Shown here piece by piece: positions 7,679 through 16,002 of a DNA stretch of 64,000 nucleotides. Position 1 is the stretch's first letter; the number at the start of each line of letters is the position of its first letter. The stretch is taken from positions 7,385,001 through 7,449,000 of the forward strand of contig NZ_CP104467.1 in the NCBI RefSeq assembly GCF_025369935.1. Reading direction: 5' to 3'. This DNA is from Paenibacillus andongensis. GTDB taxonomy: Bacteria; Bacillota; Bacilli; Paenibacillales; NBRC-103111. The notes under the pieces were generated by a model, which worked only from the letters and a program-made list of their open reading frames with translations, had not been told where the DNA came from and did not search any database. A program made the translations under genes and the position numbers.

Positions 7679-8755
7679 ATGAATACAGAAACGTTAGAGC
7701 TTTTTCGGACGCTGACTGAAATGCAAGCAGCACCCGGTTTTGAACGAGAAATCCGCAAGTTTGTTCGCGGTGAATTGGAGAAATATACAGACGAGTTCGT
7801 TCAGGATGGACTCGGCAGCTTGTTCGGTATCCTGCGCGGCGACGAAACAGGCCCTAAGATCATGGTAGCCGGCCATTTCGACGAGGTCGGCTTTATCGTA
7901 AGCGGCATCACGGAGCATGGCACGATCAAGTTCCAGCCGCTCGGCGGCTGGTTCAGTCAAGTACTGCCCGCGCAGCGCGTGCAGATCATGACGGCGAATG
8001 GGCCGATCATCGGTGTGATCGGCTCGGTGCCCGTGCACTTGCTGGATGAAGCGGCCCGCAGCAAGCCTGCAGACATCAAGACGATGTATGTGGACATCGG
8101 CGCTGAAGATAAAGCCGATGCGCAGCGCATCGGCGTTCGTCTCGGGCAGCAGATTGTTCCCATCTGCCCGTTCACACCCCTGGCCAATCCGAAGCGGATT
8201 ATGGCCAAGGCTTGGGACAATCGCTACGGCGTCGGCCTGGCGATTGAGCTGTTGAAGGAGCTTCACGGCGGGCCGAAGCTCCCGAATATCCTGTACGCCG
8301 GTGCAACCGTACAGGAAGAGGTTGGCGTGCGCGGCGGACGCACGGCTGCGAATCTCATCCAGCCGGACTTGTTCTACGCGCTGGATGCCAGCGCCGCCGG
8401 GGATATGACCGGCGACCGCAACGCCTTTGGGCAGCTAGGGCGCGGTGCGCTGCTGCGTATCTTTGATCCCACGATGATTACCCACCGTGGGATGGTCGAG
8501 TTCATTCTTGATACGGCGGAGACGCATAAGATTCCGTATCAGTACTTCATCTCGGCGGGCGGGACCGACGCCGGACAGGTGCACGTGCAAGGCAGCGGCA
8601 TTCCCTCTGCCGTCATCGGCGTCTGCGCGCGCTACATTCATACATCCGCGTCCATTCTTCACGTGGATGATTACGCCGCCGCGAAGGAACTGTTGATCAA
8701 GCTCGTGCAAGCGAGCGACCGCACAACATTGAATACGATCCACGCTCAAGCGTAG
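7679..8755 (+). CDS. M42-family metallo-aminopeptidase
   Basis: 358-residue cytoplasmic di-metal aminopeptidase (glutamyl/leucyl aminopeptidase and former endo-glucanase M group; YsdC/YtoP-like in Bacillus). Expected ligands are visible: AGHFDEVGF (H66), AWDNRYG (D180), the catalytic pair VQEEVGVRG (E213/E214), ALDAS (D236) and ARYIHTSAS (H321). The length fits the family. The ATG at 7679 has GTGAGG nine bases upstream. It is single-gene, ending in a terminator at 8792-8840. Identity as a peptidase is confident; substrate preference is not. Confidence 0.92.
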   Translation: MNTETLELFRTLTEMQAAPGFEREIRKFVRGELEKYTDEFVQDGLGSLFGILRGDETGPKIMVAGHFDEVGFIVSGITEHGTIKFQPLGGWFSQVLPAQRVQIMTANGPIIGVIGSVPVHLLDEAARSKPADIKTMYVDIGAEDKADAQRIGVRLGQQIVPICPFTPLANPKRIMAKAWDNRYGVGLAIELLKELHGGPKLPNILYAGATVQEEVGVRGGRTAANLIQPDLFYALDASAAGDMTGDRNAFGQLGRGALLRIFDPTMITHRGMVEFILDTAETHKIPYQYFISAGGTDAGQVHVQGSGIPSAVIGVCARYIHTSASILHVDDYAAAKELLIKLVQASDRTTLNTIHAQA

Positions 8756-8791
8756 TCGCATTCTTTTACACATCTAAATAAGTATTAGCAC

Positions 8792-8840
8792 AAAAAGTGG
8801 TCGAGCAGAATGTATTTCCTGCTAAATCACTTTTTCTTTT
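8792..8840 (+). terminator. Intrinsic terminator of the M42 peptidase gene
   Basis: Hairpin with outer arms AAAAAGTG (8792-8799) and CACTTTTT (8828-8835) and inner arms AGCAG/CTGCT, ending in a T-rich tract TTTTTCTTTT. The A-rich left arm means it could also act on the other strand. Confidence 0.8.
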
Positions 8841-8976
8841 TGTAGATCGCTACTTTCCCTTGCAAATCGTTGATGAAAAAGGATTGAGAAAGGAGATCTT
8901 CAAGCAAATATAGAACTTATGTTCCAATATATGGTATAATTAGCAGAATCATTGGATTATAGAAAGAAGGACGACT

Positions 8977-9414
8977 ATGACGTATACCATTCGTGAGGCA
9001 ACATCCCAAGATACCAAACAAATAAGCAGCTTTGTTTCAGAGCGTACCGGCAAGGCCATTTCACCTTTGCACATTGAAAATAGGCTGCATTTTATGCGTG
9101 AGAACCCGGATGAATCCCTCTATGTGTATGAGGAGAAGAATCAAATTCTCGGTACATTAGGCTTTCGCATTCGTCATGGTGCCGATATGATTTTGAAATT
9201 CAGTGAAATCTCCGTTATTTCTGTTGATGAAACGAAGACCCGCCAAGCAGCCGCAGATAAATTAAAAAGCTATGCCGAGCAGTTAACAACTAAGCACGCC
9301 TGCTCCGGTATGTGGTGGATCACAGGATCAGAGAAGAACGACGCGTCACGGGCTGCCAATGAGCCATTAGGCTTTCATGAAACGGGTTACCGATTCGTTA
9401 AACGATTTCTCTAG
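8977..9414 (+). CDS. GNAT-family N-acetyltransferase (putative)
   Basis: 145-residue protein that fits a single GNAT acetyltransferase domain: an N-terminal YTIREATSQDTKQI segment typical of beta1-alpha1, a beta4 strand GTLGFRIRHGADMILKFSEISVISVDE, and a C-terminal PLGFHETGYRFVKRFL typical of the last two strands. The acetyl-CoA P-loop (Q/RxxGxG/A) is poorly preserved: the equivalent segment reads TRQAAADKL. Cofactor binding therefore needs testing. A TATAAT box lies about 40 bases upstream. The substrate is unknown. Confidence 0.7.
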   Translation: MTYTIREATSQDTKQISSFVSERTGKAISPLHIENRLHFMRENPDESLYVYEEKNQILGTLGFRIRHGADMILKFSEISVISVDETKTRQAAADKLKSYAEQLTTKHACSGMWWITGSEKNDASRAANEPLGFHETGYRFVKRFL

Positions 9415-9451
9415 AAAATCGGGAATATGTTTACACTAAGGAGTGAAAGAC

Positions 9452-9835
9452 ATGTCATCTGGGTTTAACATGGGGCCTTTCCCTGGTGGAAGCGGCGGAA
9501 ATCTTTTTCTAATTATCTTTACGAGTGTATTCGTTCTCGTCATTGGCACTTTTATCATTTTGATTATCAAATCACTTATGACATGGTCATCCAATAATGC
9601 CTCCCCCATCCAAAGTCGGAACTGTAAGGTCGTAGCCAAAAGAATGCATGTCAGCGGTGGTTCTGGAGATTCAAGTACAAGTACGAGTTATTATGCAACC
9701 TTTGAATTCGAAGACAGAAGTAGGCTTGAGTTATGGGTGGGACGGGAGCAGTTTGGTTATATCGTAGAGGGTGACCAGGGAACATTAACGTATCAGGGCA
9801 CAAGGTTCAAGGAATTCTTACGTCCTCTATTATAA
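9452..9835 (+). CDS. DUF2500 membrane-anchored protein
   Basis: 127 residues: a glycine-rich N-terminus, one transmembrane helix (about 18-42, LFLIIFTSVFVLVIGTFIIL) and a C-terminal beta-rich domain that matches the DUF2500 pattern (VVAKRMHV, YYATFEFEDRSRLEL, GDQGTLTYQGTRF). Function unknown. The ATG at 9452 is chosen over the in-frame GTG at 9443 because AAGGAG (9438-9443) is correctly spaced from it. It lies 21 bases before the next gene, so probably bicistronic. Confidence 0.8.
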   Translation: MSSGFNMGPFPGGSGGNLFLIIFTSVFVLVIGTFIILIIKSLMTWSSNNASPIQSRNCKVVAKRMHVSGGSGDSSTSTSYYATFEFEDRSRLELWVGREQFGYIVEGDQGTLTYQGTRFKEFLRPLL

Positions 9836-9856
9836 AATTCATAAGGAGTGCTTCCT

Positions 9857-10246
9857 ATGACACATCAGTTAGTGAGCGAAAAGGGCTTAGAATTGGTCGC
9901 CAAAGTTAGAGCTTTCTGCATGGAACTGCTGGAAGTAGAAGAAAAAGTGGATGGCTTCGGTCACATCACCTTCCGTGTGAAAGATAAACCCTTCGTGATG
10001 ATGGGCGAGAAGGATGGTCAGCCGTCTACCGCTATCAAAACAAACCTGACAACACAAGAGTTCCTCCTTCAGCAAGAGGATACACCCTATCACAAAACGG
10101 CCTACATTGGACAGCATGGCTGGGTATCGATTCTAGATATAGATAAAGTACCTTGGAGTGAAATCGAAGACCTGATGATGGAAGGCTATGCCCGAACGGC
10201 TCCCAAAAAGCTCCTCAGCCAGCTGCAACAACTCGGAAATAGATGA
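9857..10246 (+). CDS. MmcQ/YjbR-family protein
   Basis: 129-residue soluble protein of the MmcQ/YjbR superfamily (CyaY-like fold; often called DNA-binding, but the function is not established). Recognised from the pattern FGHITFRVKDKPFVMM, the ATAIKTNL-like STAIKTNL strand and HGWVSILDIDKVPWSEIEDLMMEGYARTAPKKL at the C-terminus. The ATG at 9857 has AAGGAG eight bases upstream. It is likely transcribed with the DUF2500 gene. Confidence 0.8.
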   Translation: MTHQLVSEKGLELVAKVRAFCMELLEVEEKVDGFGHITFRVKDKPFVMMGEKDGQPSTAIKTNLTTQEFLLQQEDTPYHKTAYIGQHGWVSILDIDKVPWSEIEDLMMEGYARTAPKKLLSQLQQLGNR

Positions 10247-10945
10247 TGCATTATCCATTGAGCAGTATCCCGACTTTAACGATGAAATACACGCTTACAA
10301 GCAGGAGAGTTCACATTAGAGTACCGAGTAGATATGATTGGGGTTACTTGGATCGTGCTGCGGTTGGAGGAAACGGTTTTGGAGGACAGCTTAGTAGAAC
10401 GCGAGAACCACATTAGATGCATTTTGTGCATCAAAATTACACGTTGATCGTCTGTTCGAATGTTTTATATACAAATGTGCAGGTAATTTCTCCCGAATCA
10501 CTCCAAAAGGGCTGTTTCAGTGAAATTTGATGCAGGAAAAGCAGCAAATGGAATCGCAAAGCCTAACTGGAGCGAAATTAACTGCATGTTATACATCAAA
10601 TGGTTTTCGAGAAGGCCTGAGCGTGTTGCGGGCGGTAAGAAGGTAGTTGATATACATCACACTCAACAAGGTTATGTTGAACAGTTCCTTAAGCCTTTCG
10701 CGGCGATAGATAATTTAGATAAGCAATAGAAATCGGCTTCAAACCAGCATCAACTCAATCACTCCAGTAGCAGTTCCCTCGCGACACCCCCCTCGCAAAG
10801 TCAGTTCCACCCGGTTTTTCCGCTTAACTTAGCACCCACAAACAAGAATTCAGGACTTCGCCTAAAAAACAAAGTATACCGAAGGAATTCAACGAATAAC
10901 CTAAATTTGTCGGCAAAAATTGGATTTTATCGAATAATCTGAATA
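10247..10945. other. Gene-poor stretch with no convincing coding region
   Basis: About 700 bases downstream of the YjbR gene. Short frames are open at 10247-10320, in about 10320-10446 and at 10520-10729 (69 codons from a GTG). None has a recognisable family, and adjacent fragments shift frame, as expected of eroded sequence. A small palindrome GATGCA-TTTTG-TGCATC lies at about 10417-10433. Nothing else was recognised. Confidence 0.5.
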
Positions 10946-10974
10946 TTTACAATATTTTAATAATGGGCTATAGT
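10946..10974 (+). promoter_or_regulatory. Strong sigma-A-like promoter
   Basis: -35 TTTACA (10946-10951), exactly 17 bases, -10 TATAGT (10969-10974), in an AT-rich context. The predicted start is near 10981. It drives no ordinary gene; see the RNA candidate at 10981-11328. Confidence 0.65.
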
Positions 10975-11066
10975 AAGAGCAGGCCCACTTGAAGGACAAG
11001 CCGCACAGACGGTACGGCACCCTGATAGGAGCCAGGATATTCTCAACTTAGGAAGGGGATAGTCCA

Positions 11067-11171
11067 ATGGACCACGTTAGCGAAACATGCCCACTTTTAC
11101 TTCAAAACGACGGAAGAAAAGGTGCGGGAACGGTCTATGTTCATGGGGCATGTGGGAATCCAACACGGTAA
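11067..11171 (+). CDS. Possible 34-residue small protein
   Basis: ATG at 11067 preceded by GGAAGGGG about eight bases upstream; stop TAA at 11169-11171. The peptide has two cysteines (positions 8 and 29), is not hydrophobic and matches nothing I recognise. It lies entirely inside the promoter-to-terminator unit 10981-11328. If translated it would be the only protein of that transcript. Conservation of the reading frame would be needed to accept it. Confidence 0.3.
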   Translation: MDHVSETCPLLLQNDGRKGAGTVYVHGACGNPTR

Positions 11172-11286
11172 ATGTGAATAGCGTTTATTCGAGGAAAGGA
11201 TCCGTTTGAAAGTAAAGTCGTAATTTGCAACGTTAGTTGATTGATTGGAGTTGTGTAGGTACAATTGAATACCATTATTGATCCTT

Positions 11287-11327
11287 AGGGACCTCCGGTT
11301 ATCATAGATAAGCGGGGGTCTCTATTT
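11287..11327 (+). terminator. Terminator hairpin shared by the RNA unit and the convergent kinase gene
   Basis: Arms AGGGACCTCCGGTTATC (11287-11303) and GATAAGCGGGGGTCTCT (11307-11323) with one mismatch and G-T pairs, loop ATA, then TATTT on the plus strand. The T-tract is short. The hairpin lies 10-50 bases beyond the histidine kinase stop, so it could serve both directions. Confidence 0.55.
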
Positions 11328-11337
11328 GCGTTCACTC

Positions 11338-12423
11338 CTACTTTGGCAGAGGCAGTCGAACCGTAAATGTGGTCTTCTCTTCCGGCGCACTGACGACGGA
11401 AATAGTTCCCTGATGCATTTCGGTAATTTTCTTCACGATAGACAGGCCAAGTCCATTACCGCCAGACGTTCGATTTCTGGATTTATCCGCTTTATAAAAA
11501 CGTTCAAAAATATGCGCTTGTTCCTCCTCCGAAATGCCCGCCCCATTATTCGAAATTCGGATAATGACTTCTTCCCCGCTGCTTGTGAGATGAACGCCGA
11601 TCGTTCCGCAATTAGGCGTGAATTTGATTGCGTTATGAATCAGATTGGTCCATACCTGGCTCAGCAGGTCCTCGTCAGCAACTAGTGTAATCTCTTCTAG
11701 TTCAACATCCATCTCTATGTCTTTATCCAGCCACTGCGGTTCGCAGGCCAGAATATGATTGCGAATTTGCTTATCCAGCCGGTAACTTTTGGGCTCAAAT
11801 GGGTGGTGCTGCGATTCTAACGAAGAAAGCTTCAATAAGTTATCGCTAAGCTTGGATAGCCGTGTACTCTCAGCTTCAATGATTTCTAGATAATGTTTAC
11901 GCTCCGCAGGTGTAATCTGGTCATTCTGTAGAGCGCGCGAGAAGCCGCTAATCGAGGTCAGTGGCGACTGTATTTCGTGGGATACGTTGGAGATGAATTC
12001 CTGCCTCATTTTCTCTAATTGCCCTAATTCAACGGCCATGTTGTTGATCGAATCCACCAGCTCCACGAAAGGACCACCATGCGGATTATTATCGACGGAC
12101 ACGTTGAAATTCCCTCTAGACATACTTTGAATCGCCTGAACCATCGTTTTAAAGAAGAGCATTTGCTTACTGCGGAAAAACCTGCCTAGAAAGGACATGG
12201 TTATTCCCCAAAGAAACATGCCGCCGAGCGAGTTGATCAATTGGACAACGACCTCTGAAGGGCGCTTGTTAATCGTCGTATACAGCCATTCTGTTCCGTA
12301 AAAGGCTCCCAACCAATAAAGAATAATAAGCAAAAAAATGCTTACAGCAGTCAAAAAGCCTTGTACCCGCTGAGCTTTTGTCATTTTGCTTTTCACTAAC
12401 CTTTTTCGCTTCTTGATTCTCAT
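11338..12423 (-). CDS. Sensor histidine kinase (OmpR-type partner)
   Basis: 361 residues. Two transmembrane helices (about 22-42 and 66-82) bracket a short extracellular loop. They are followed by a HAMP-like segment (about 88-140), the dimerisation domain with phospho-acceptor H149 (FISNVSHEIQSPL) and a catalytic domain with N-box (QVWTNLIHNAIKF, about 256-268) and G2-type GGNGLGLSIVKK. In the G1 box the usual adenine-contacting Asp is replaced: SNNGAG (N292). The start overlaps the response regulator stop by four bases. The small sensor loop suggests membrane-stress sensing rather than a soluble ligand. It probably controls the adjacent exporter. Confidence 0.92.
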   Translation of the reverse strand: MRIKKRKRLVKSKMTKAQRVQGFLTAVSIFLLIILYWLGAFYGTEWLYTTINKRPSEVVVQLINSLGGMFLWGITMSFLGRFFRSKQMLFFKTMVQAIQSMSRGNFNVSVDNNPHGGPFVELVDSINNMAVELGQLEKMRQEFISNVSHEIQSPLTSISGFSRALQNDQITPAERKHYLEIIEAESTRLSKLSDNLLKLSSLESQHHPFEPKSYRLDKQIRNHILACEPQWLDKDIEMDVELEEITLVADEDLLSQVWTNLIHNAIKFTPNCGTIGVHLTSSGEEVIIRISNNGAGISEEEQAHIFERFYKADKSRNRTSGGNGLGLSIVKKITEMHQGTISVVSAPEEKTTFTVRLPLPK

Positions 12424-13097
12424 GTTCGCAGCACCTCCATCCGATAACCTAACCCGCGGATTGTTGCGATCCGAAAAGCATGCCTCTCCTCGGGAAACCG
12501 CTCACGGAGCCGATTAATGTGCACATCTACGGTGCGTTCGTTACCTTCGTAATCGAAACCCCAAATCTGTTCAATCAACTGGTCACGTGAGAAGGTTTTG
12601 CCTGGGTAGCTCGCCAACTTATAGAGTAGCTCGAATTCTTTGAGCGGTAAGGTGACGCTCTCAGAGCCTACGGTTACTTCGTAGGTTTTGCGGTTCATGC
12701 TCAAGTCGCCAACCTGAACCGTTTGGGACGAAGCAATTTTGTAACGCTTCAGCAGCGCCTTCACTCGCATCGCCAGCTCCACAGGCTCGAATGGCTTGAC
12801 GAGGTAATCGTCGGTACCCAGCTCGAAGCCTTTGACTTTCTGAGAGGTTTCGCCTTTGGCGGTGAGCATGAGCAGAGGGATATCGTAATGCTCCCTCAGC
12901 TCTTTGCACAGCTCCCACCCGTCCATATTCGGCATCATGATATCCATGATCACCATGTCGACTTGGACGATTTCGAGTTGTTTGAGCGCATCAGCGCCGT
13001 CCGAGGCTTCGATGACATCGAAGCCTTCTTTCAGCATGAAGACGCGGACCAGCTCACGTATATAAGGATCATCATCTACGATCATAATGGGTGCCAT
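12420..13097 (-). CDS. OmpR/PhoB-family response regulator
   Basis: 225 residues: receiver domain with acidic pocket DDD (8-10), phospho-acceptor D52 (VIMDIMMP), switch T (LTAKG) and K (LVKPF), then a winged-helix DNA-binding domain (LPLKEFELLYKLASYPGKTFSRDQL ... RTVDVHINRLRERF ... IRGLGYRM) in the C-terminal 95 residues. Translationally coupled to the downstream kinase. It lies 87 bases after the multidrug exporter on the same strand, with no obvious terminator between, so the three genes may form one transcript. Confidence 0.95.
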   Translation of the reverse strand: MAPIMIVDDDPYIRELVRVFMLKEGFDVIEASDGADALKQLEIVQVDMVIMDIMMPNMDGWELCKELREHYDIPLLMLTAKGETSQKVKGFELGTDDYLVKPFEPVELAMRVKALLKRYKIASSQTVQVGDLSMNRKTYEVTVGSESVTLPLKEFELLYKLASYPGKTFSRDQLIEQIWGFDYEGNERTVDVHINRLRERFPEERHAFRIATIRGLGYRMEVLRT

Positions 13098-13184
13098 ATG
13101 GTAGCCTCACTTTTTAAGTCTTGTTTCCTTTTATTAAATCTAGATTCATTCTTTATTCCTTCTAGCATACAACAGCAATCAGAT

Positions 13185-14777
13185 TTAGACGAATTCAGAT
13201 TGCTGCAGCACCGATTCTTTATTCGGTCGTACATCGCTATCCATAGGCTTTGTCTCTTGCGGCAGCATCCTTGCCTTACCTAAGAAGAATGCAATGATAA
13301 CTCCGGCAAAAACAATGAGACTTCCTGCCAAGAAGATACCGCTCAAGCCATGAACAAACACCTGCTGCAGCTCTGTCAAAATGTCGGCAGGCAGCTTCGC
13401 TCGCGCATTCGCATCCAGCAGCAGCTGTGGATTGGCGAATTGTTTAAGCTGCTCCGCAGGGATTTGGCGGAACTTTTCGCCCATACCGGAAAGGCCTTCT
13501 GCCATTCGATTCGTCATCATGACCCCCATGATGCTCACCCCCACCGTTGCCCCGATGGAACGGAAAAATTGTACTAGCGATGTTACGATACCGCGACTAG
13601 TTGCCCCAACTTCACCTTGCACCGCAATGTTTAGTGTTGGCATAATAAGACCCATACCCAGCCCAGCCACGATCATATAGAGAATGATGAAGAGCTTAGA
13701 AGTACCTGCATCCATGGTCGACATGAAGCTGAAACCGATACCTATGAGAATCATCCCCGTACCTATTAGGGTGCGATAGGAAACCTTGCTCGATATCCTT
13801 CCGCCAATAATGGCTGATGCCACTACGGATAACATGAGAGGTGTCAAGATATAACCAGCAATCGATGGGCTAACACCGATGACGCCCTGTACGAATAAAG
13901 GAATGTAAGTAATCGCCCCGAACATCCCTACACTCATCAAAACAGCAATCATACTGGTGACGGAAATGACTTTATTTTTGAACAAATGTAAGGGGATCAT
14001 TGGCTCTTTGGCTTTGGATTCAACCCAGAGGAACAGACCCAGGAGAATGGCACACGCTGAGAAAAGACCGATAATTTGTGGAGAGCCCCACGCATAATGC
14101 AGGCTTCCCGCTGCCTCCGGATCGCCCCCTAGGACCAGACCGAGCAAACCCGAAACAATGGCTCCGCTTAATGTAAGTGCACCTAACCAATCTATGGAGC
14201 GTTTCTCGTTGGTACGGCTTTCTTTAAGTGCTGAACCGATAATCACCATCGCTGCGATACCAAACGGAAGATTCACATAGAAAATCCAGTTCCAGTTCAA
14301 ATGTTCCACGATAAAGCCGCCAATCGCTGGCCCAATAATGCTGGATAAAGCCATGACACCGCCGAACAAACCTTGCATTTTCCCACGTTTCTCAACTGGC
14401 ATAATATCGCCAATAATCGTCATGGCTATCGGCATTAATGCACCGGCGCCAATACCCTGCAGTCCGCGGTAGATGATCAACTCCGTCATGTTCGTCGCCA
14501 GCCCGCAAAGCGCAGAGCCTATTACGAAGATACCAATCCCTACGAGGTAAACACGCTTCCTACCATACAGATCCGCCAATTTCCCAAAGATGGGCATACT
14601 CGTCGTCGAGGTTAACATGTAGATGGAGAATACCCAGCTGTACATCGCAATCCCGCCAAGATCTCGAATAACCGTTGGCATCGCCGTCGAGATGATCGTC
14701 TGATCCAGGGCTCCCAGCAGCATTCCGAGCATTAGCCCTACTATAATCCACGCTACTTTCTTTGGTTCACTACTCAT
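13185..14777 (-). CDS. MFS multidrug exporter, DHA2 (14-helix EmrB/QacA) family
   Basis: Proton-driven drug efflux protein in the cytoplasmic membrane. About 530 residues with 14 predicted helices, the length and pattern of EmrB/QacA. It has motif D1 in helix 1 (GALDQTIISTAMPTV), motif A in loop 2-3 (GKLADLYGRKRVY) and motif C-like GPAIGGFI in helix 5. The ATG at 14777 is preferred over the one at 14798, since AAAGGAG sits upstream of the former and nothing usable precedes the latter. The following two-component genes suggest regulated expression. Substrate unknown. Confidence 0.9.
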   Translation of the reverse strand: MSSEPKKVAWIIVGLMLGMLLGALDQTIISTAMPTVIRDLGGIAMYSWVFSIYMLTSTTSMPIFGKLADLYGRKRVYLVGIGIFVIGSALCGLATNMTELIIYRGLQGIGAGALMPIAMTIIGDIMPVEKRGKMQGLFGGVMALSSIIGPAIGGFIVEHLNWNWIFYVNLPFGIAAMVIIGSALKESRTNEKRSIDWLGALTLSGAIVSGLLGLVLGGDPEAAGSLHYAWGSPQIIGLFSACAILLGLFLWVESKAKEPMIPLHLFKNKVISVTSMIAVLMSVGMFGAITYIPLFVQGVIGVSPSIAGYILTPLMLSVVASAIIGGRISSKVSYRTLIGTGMILIGIGFSFMSTMDAGTSKLFIILYMIVAGLGMGLIMPTLNIAVQGEVGATSRGIVTSLVQFFRSIGATVGVSIMGVMMTNRMAEGLSGMGEKFRQIPAEQLKQFANPQLLLDANARAKLPADILTELQQVFVHGLSGIFLAGSLIVFAGVIIAFFLGKARMLPQETKPMDSDVRPNKESVLQQSEFV

Positions 14778-14940
14778 TAATGATCGCTCCTTTGCCATTT
14801 CCTTCGAATGAAATTAGCATAAGGGACATTTATAAACTGAATTTAAACCCGGGAGGGCGTTTTAATATGTAAAGGCTTTTATTGGAAAAAAATTTGTGAT
14901 ACATTTTTGGGAAAAGGAACGATTTGGGGGTAATACCTAT

Positions 14941-15426
14941 ATGGCCAATCCTACATTTGCAGATTTCAAAACGCTTTCCACAAGTGACGCAGAAATAGCT
15001 TTTCAACATGCAGTCCTAACCGAGGGATACTCCGGGTTCCGCCGACTGTTAGATGGCATAACGGAGGAGATCAAAACAGCTGGAGATGCTGACATCGAAG
15101 GCATTGAGTTGACCATCGCCAAAGCAAGCCGTCTGTTCCCTGAGCCAGTTAACTTCAGCCCCTCGTGGGAATGCATTTGGCCTGAACTTCATGCTACCCT
15201 AGCAGCGAAAAAGCATGTCTTATCTACCATAACGGAAGCAGACCGCAAAGGCGAGTGGCAGGTTATTATGGATAACCCTCAAGTCGTGCAAGAGGTTGTT
15301 TGCTACCCTGGTCTGGAATTCCATGACGCCGCCTATCTGTACGCCTATTTCCGGCCTCAATTGGAAAAGTCCGAATATATCCGGCTACAGAAGATTCAAA
15401 CGGTTATTCAAGAGGTTGGCGGTTGA
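14941..15426 (+). CDS. Hypothetical protein
   Basis: 161 residues from the ATG at 14941, which follows GGGGGT at about 10 bases; an upstream GTG at 14896 lacks a ribosome binding site. I do not recognise the family. The product is soluble, rich in charged and aromatic residues (SPSWECIWPELHATL near the middle), with no signal peptide or membrane segment and probably mostly helical. It is followed after 22 bases by the TmrB-like ATPase, so the two are likely co-transcribed and may act together. Confidence 0.65.
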   Translation: MANPTFADFKTLSTSDAEIAFQHAVLTEGYSGFRRLLDGITEEIKTAGDADIEGIELTIAKASRLFPEPVNFSPSWECIWPELHATLAAKKHVLSTITEADRKGEWQVIMDNPQVVQEVVCYPGLEFHDAAYLYAYFRPQLEKSEYIRLQKIQTVIQEVGG

Positions 15427-15448
15427 TCTAGCCATCAGGAGGAATATC

Positions 15449-15973
15449 ATGATAATCATGATTAATGGTGCTTTTGGAGCAGGAAAGACGTCAGCCGCCA
15501 ATGGACTGCTTCCTTTCGTTCCAAACAGCATGATTTTTGACCCGGAAGAGATTGGTTATATGCTTAGAAAGCTAGTTGCTGTAGAGCATCGACTTGCCCA
15601 TGAGCGAACGGATGATTTTCAAGATTTGGAGATGTGGAAGGTTCTCACGGTCAAGCCCGCCGCGGAGTTGAAATCGACGTACAACAAGCATCTCATCGTG
15701 CCGATGACGATTTATAAACGTCAAAATTTCGACTATATCTATGATGGATTCAAAGCAATAGACAAGAATGTCATTCATTTCTGCCTTAGCGCTTCCGCAG
15801 AGACGCTGCATAGACGCATAACCAAGCGTGGCGATGAGCCGGGGGGATGGACATTTCAGCAAGTGGACAAGTGTGTGGCCGCCTTACAGGACCCTGTTTT
15901 TGAGGATCATATTAGGACGGATGAATTGGAAACGGAAGATATCATTCACCTTATTTTAAAGAAAATATCCTAA
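15449..15973 (+). CDS. TmrB-like P-loop ATP-binding protein
   Basis: 174-residue kinase-like P-loop protein. The Walker A is GAFGAGKT (7-14). The following pattern (FDPEEIGYMLR; DFQDLEMWK; HLIVPMTIY; ASAETLHRRI; VDKCVAALQDPVFEDHIRTD) matches TmrB of Bacillus subtilis, which gives tunicamycin resistance, over nearly its whole length; the Bacillus protein has a C-terminal amphipathic extension that is missing here. The ATG at 15449 has AGGAGG six bases upstream. A resistance role is family knowledge; here it is only inferred, and the lack of the C-terminal membrane-binding segment argues for caution. Confidence 0.8.
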   Translation: MIIMINGAFGAGKTSAANGLLPFVPNSMIFDPEEIGYMLRKLVAVEHRLAHERTDDFQDLEMWKVLTVKPAAELKSTYNKHLIVPMTIYKRQNFDYIYDGFKAIDKNVIHFCLSASAETLHRRITKRGDEPGGWTFQQVDKCVAALQDPVFEDHIRTDELETEDIIHLILKKIS

Positions 15974-16002
15974 CCGTACTTAATGGGACTTTATCTCAGT
16001 CG

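Larger units (their letters stand above)
10981..11328 (+). ncRNA. Candidate structured RNA, family not recognised
   Basis: A predicted transcript of about 350 bases between a good promoter and a strong hairpin. Complementary segments suggest folding: GCCG-N11-CGGC (about 10999-11017), CCTG-N-CAGG (about 11021-11036), GTCCA-A-TGGAC (11062-11072) and a longer-range CATGCCC / GGGCATG pair (about 11086-11092 and 11146-11152). It also contains a 34-codon frame with a ribosome binding site. It does not resemble RNase P, tmRNA, SRP RNA, T-boxes or the common riboswitches that I know. It may be a regulatory RNA, a small-protein mRNA, or both. Evidence is positional and structural only. Confidence 0.4.

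Noticed and set aside
10520..10729. 69-codon frame from a GTG
   Set aside because: No recognisable family, no frame support in neighbouring sequence; kept only as part of the gene-poor stretch.
10981..11328. Possible tmRNA, RNase P RNA or known riboswitch
   Set aside because: No tRNA-like ends with CCA, no RNase P core sequences and none of the common riboswitch core motifs were found.
13098..13184. Dedicated promoter of the two-component system
   Set aside because: No convincing -35/-10 pair; read-through from the exporter gene is equally likely.
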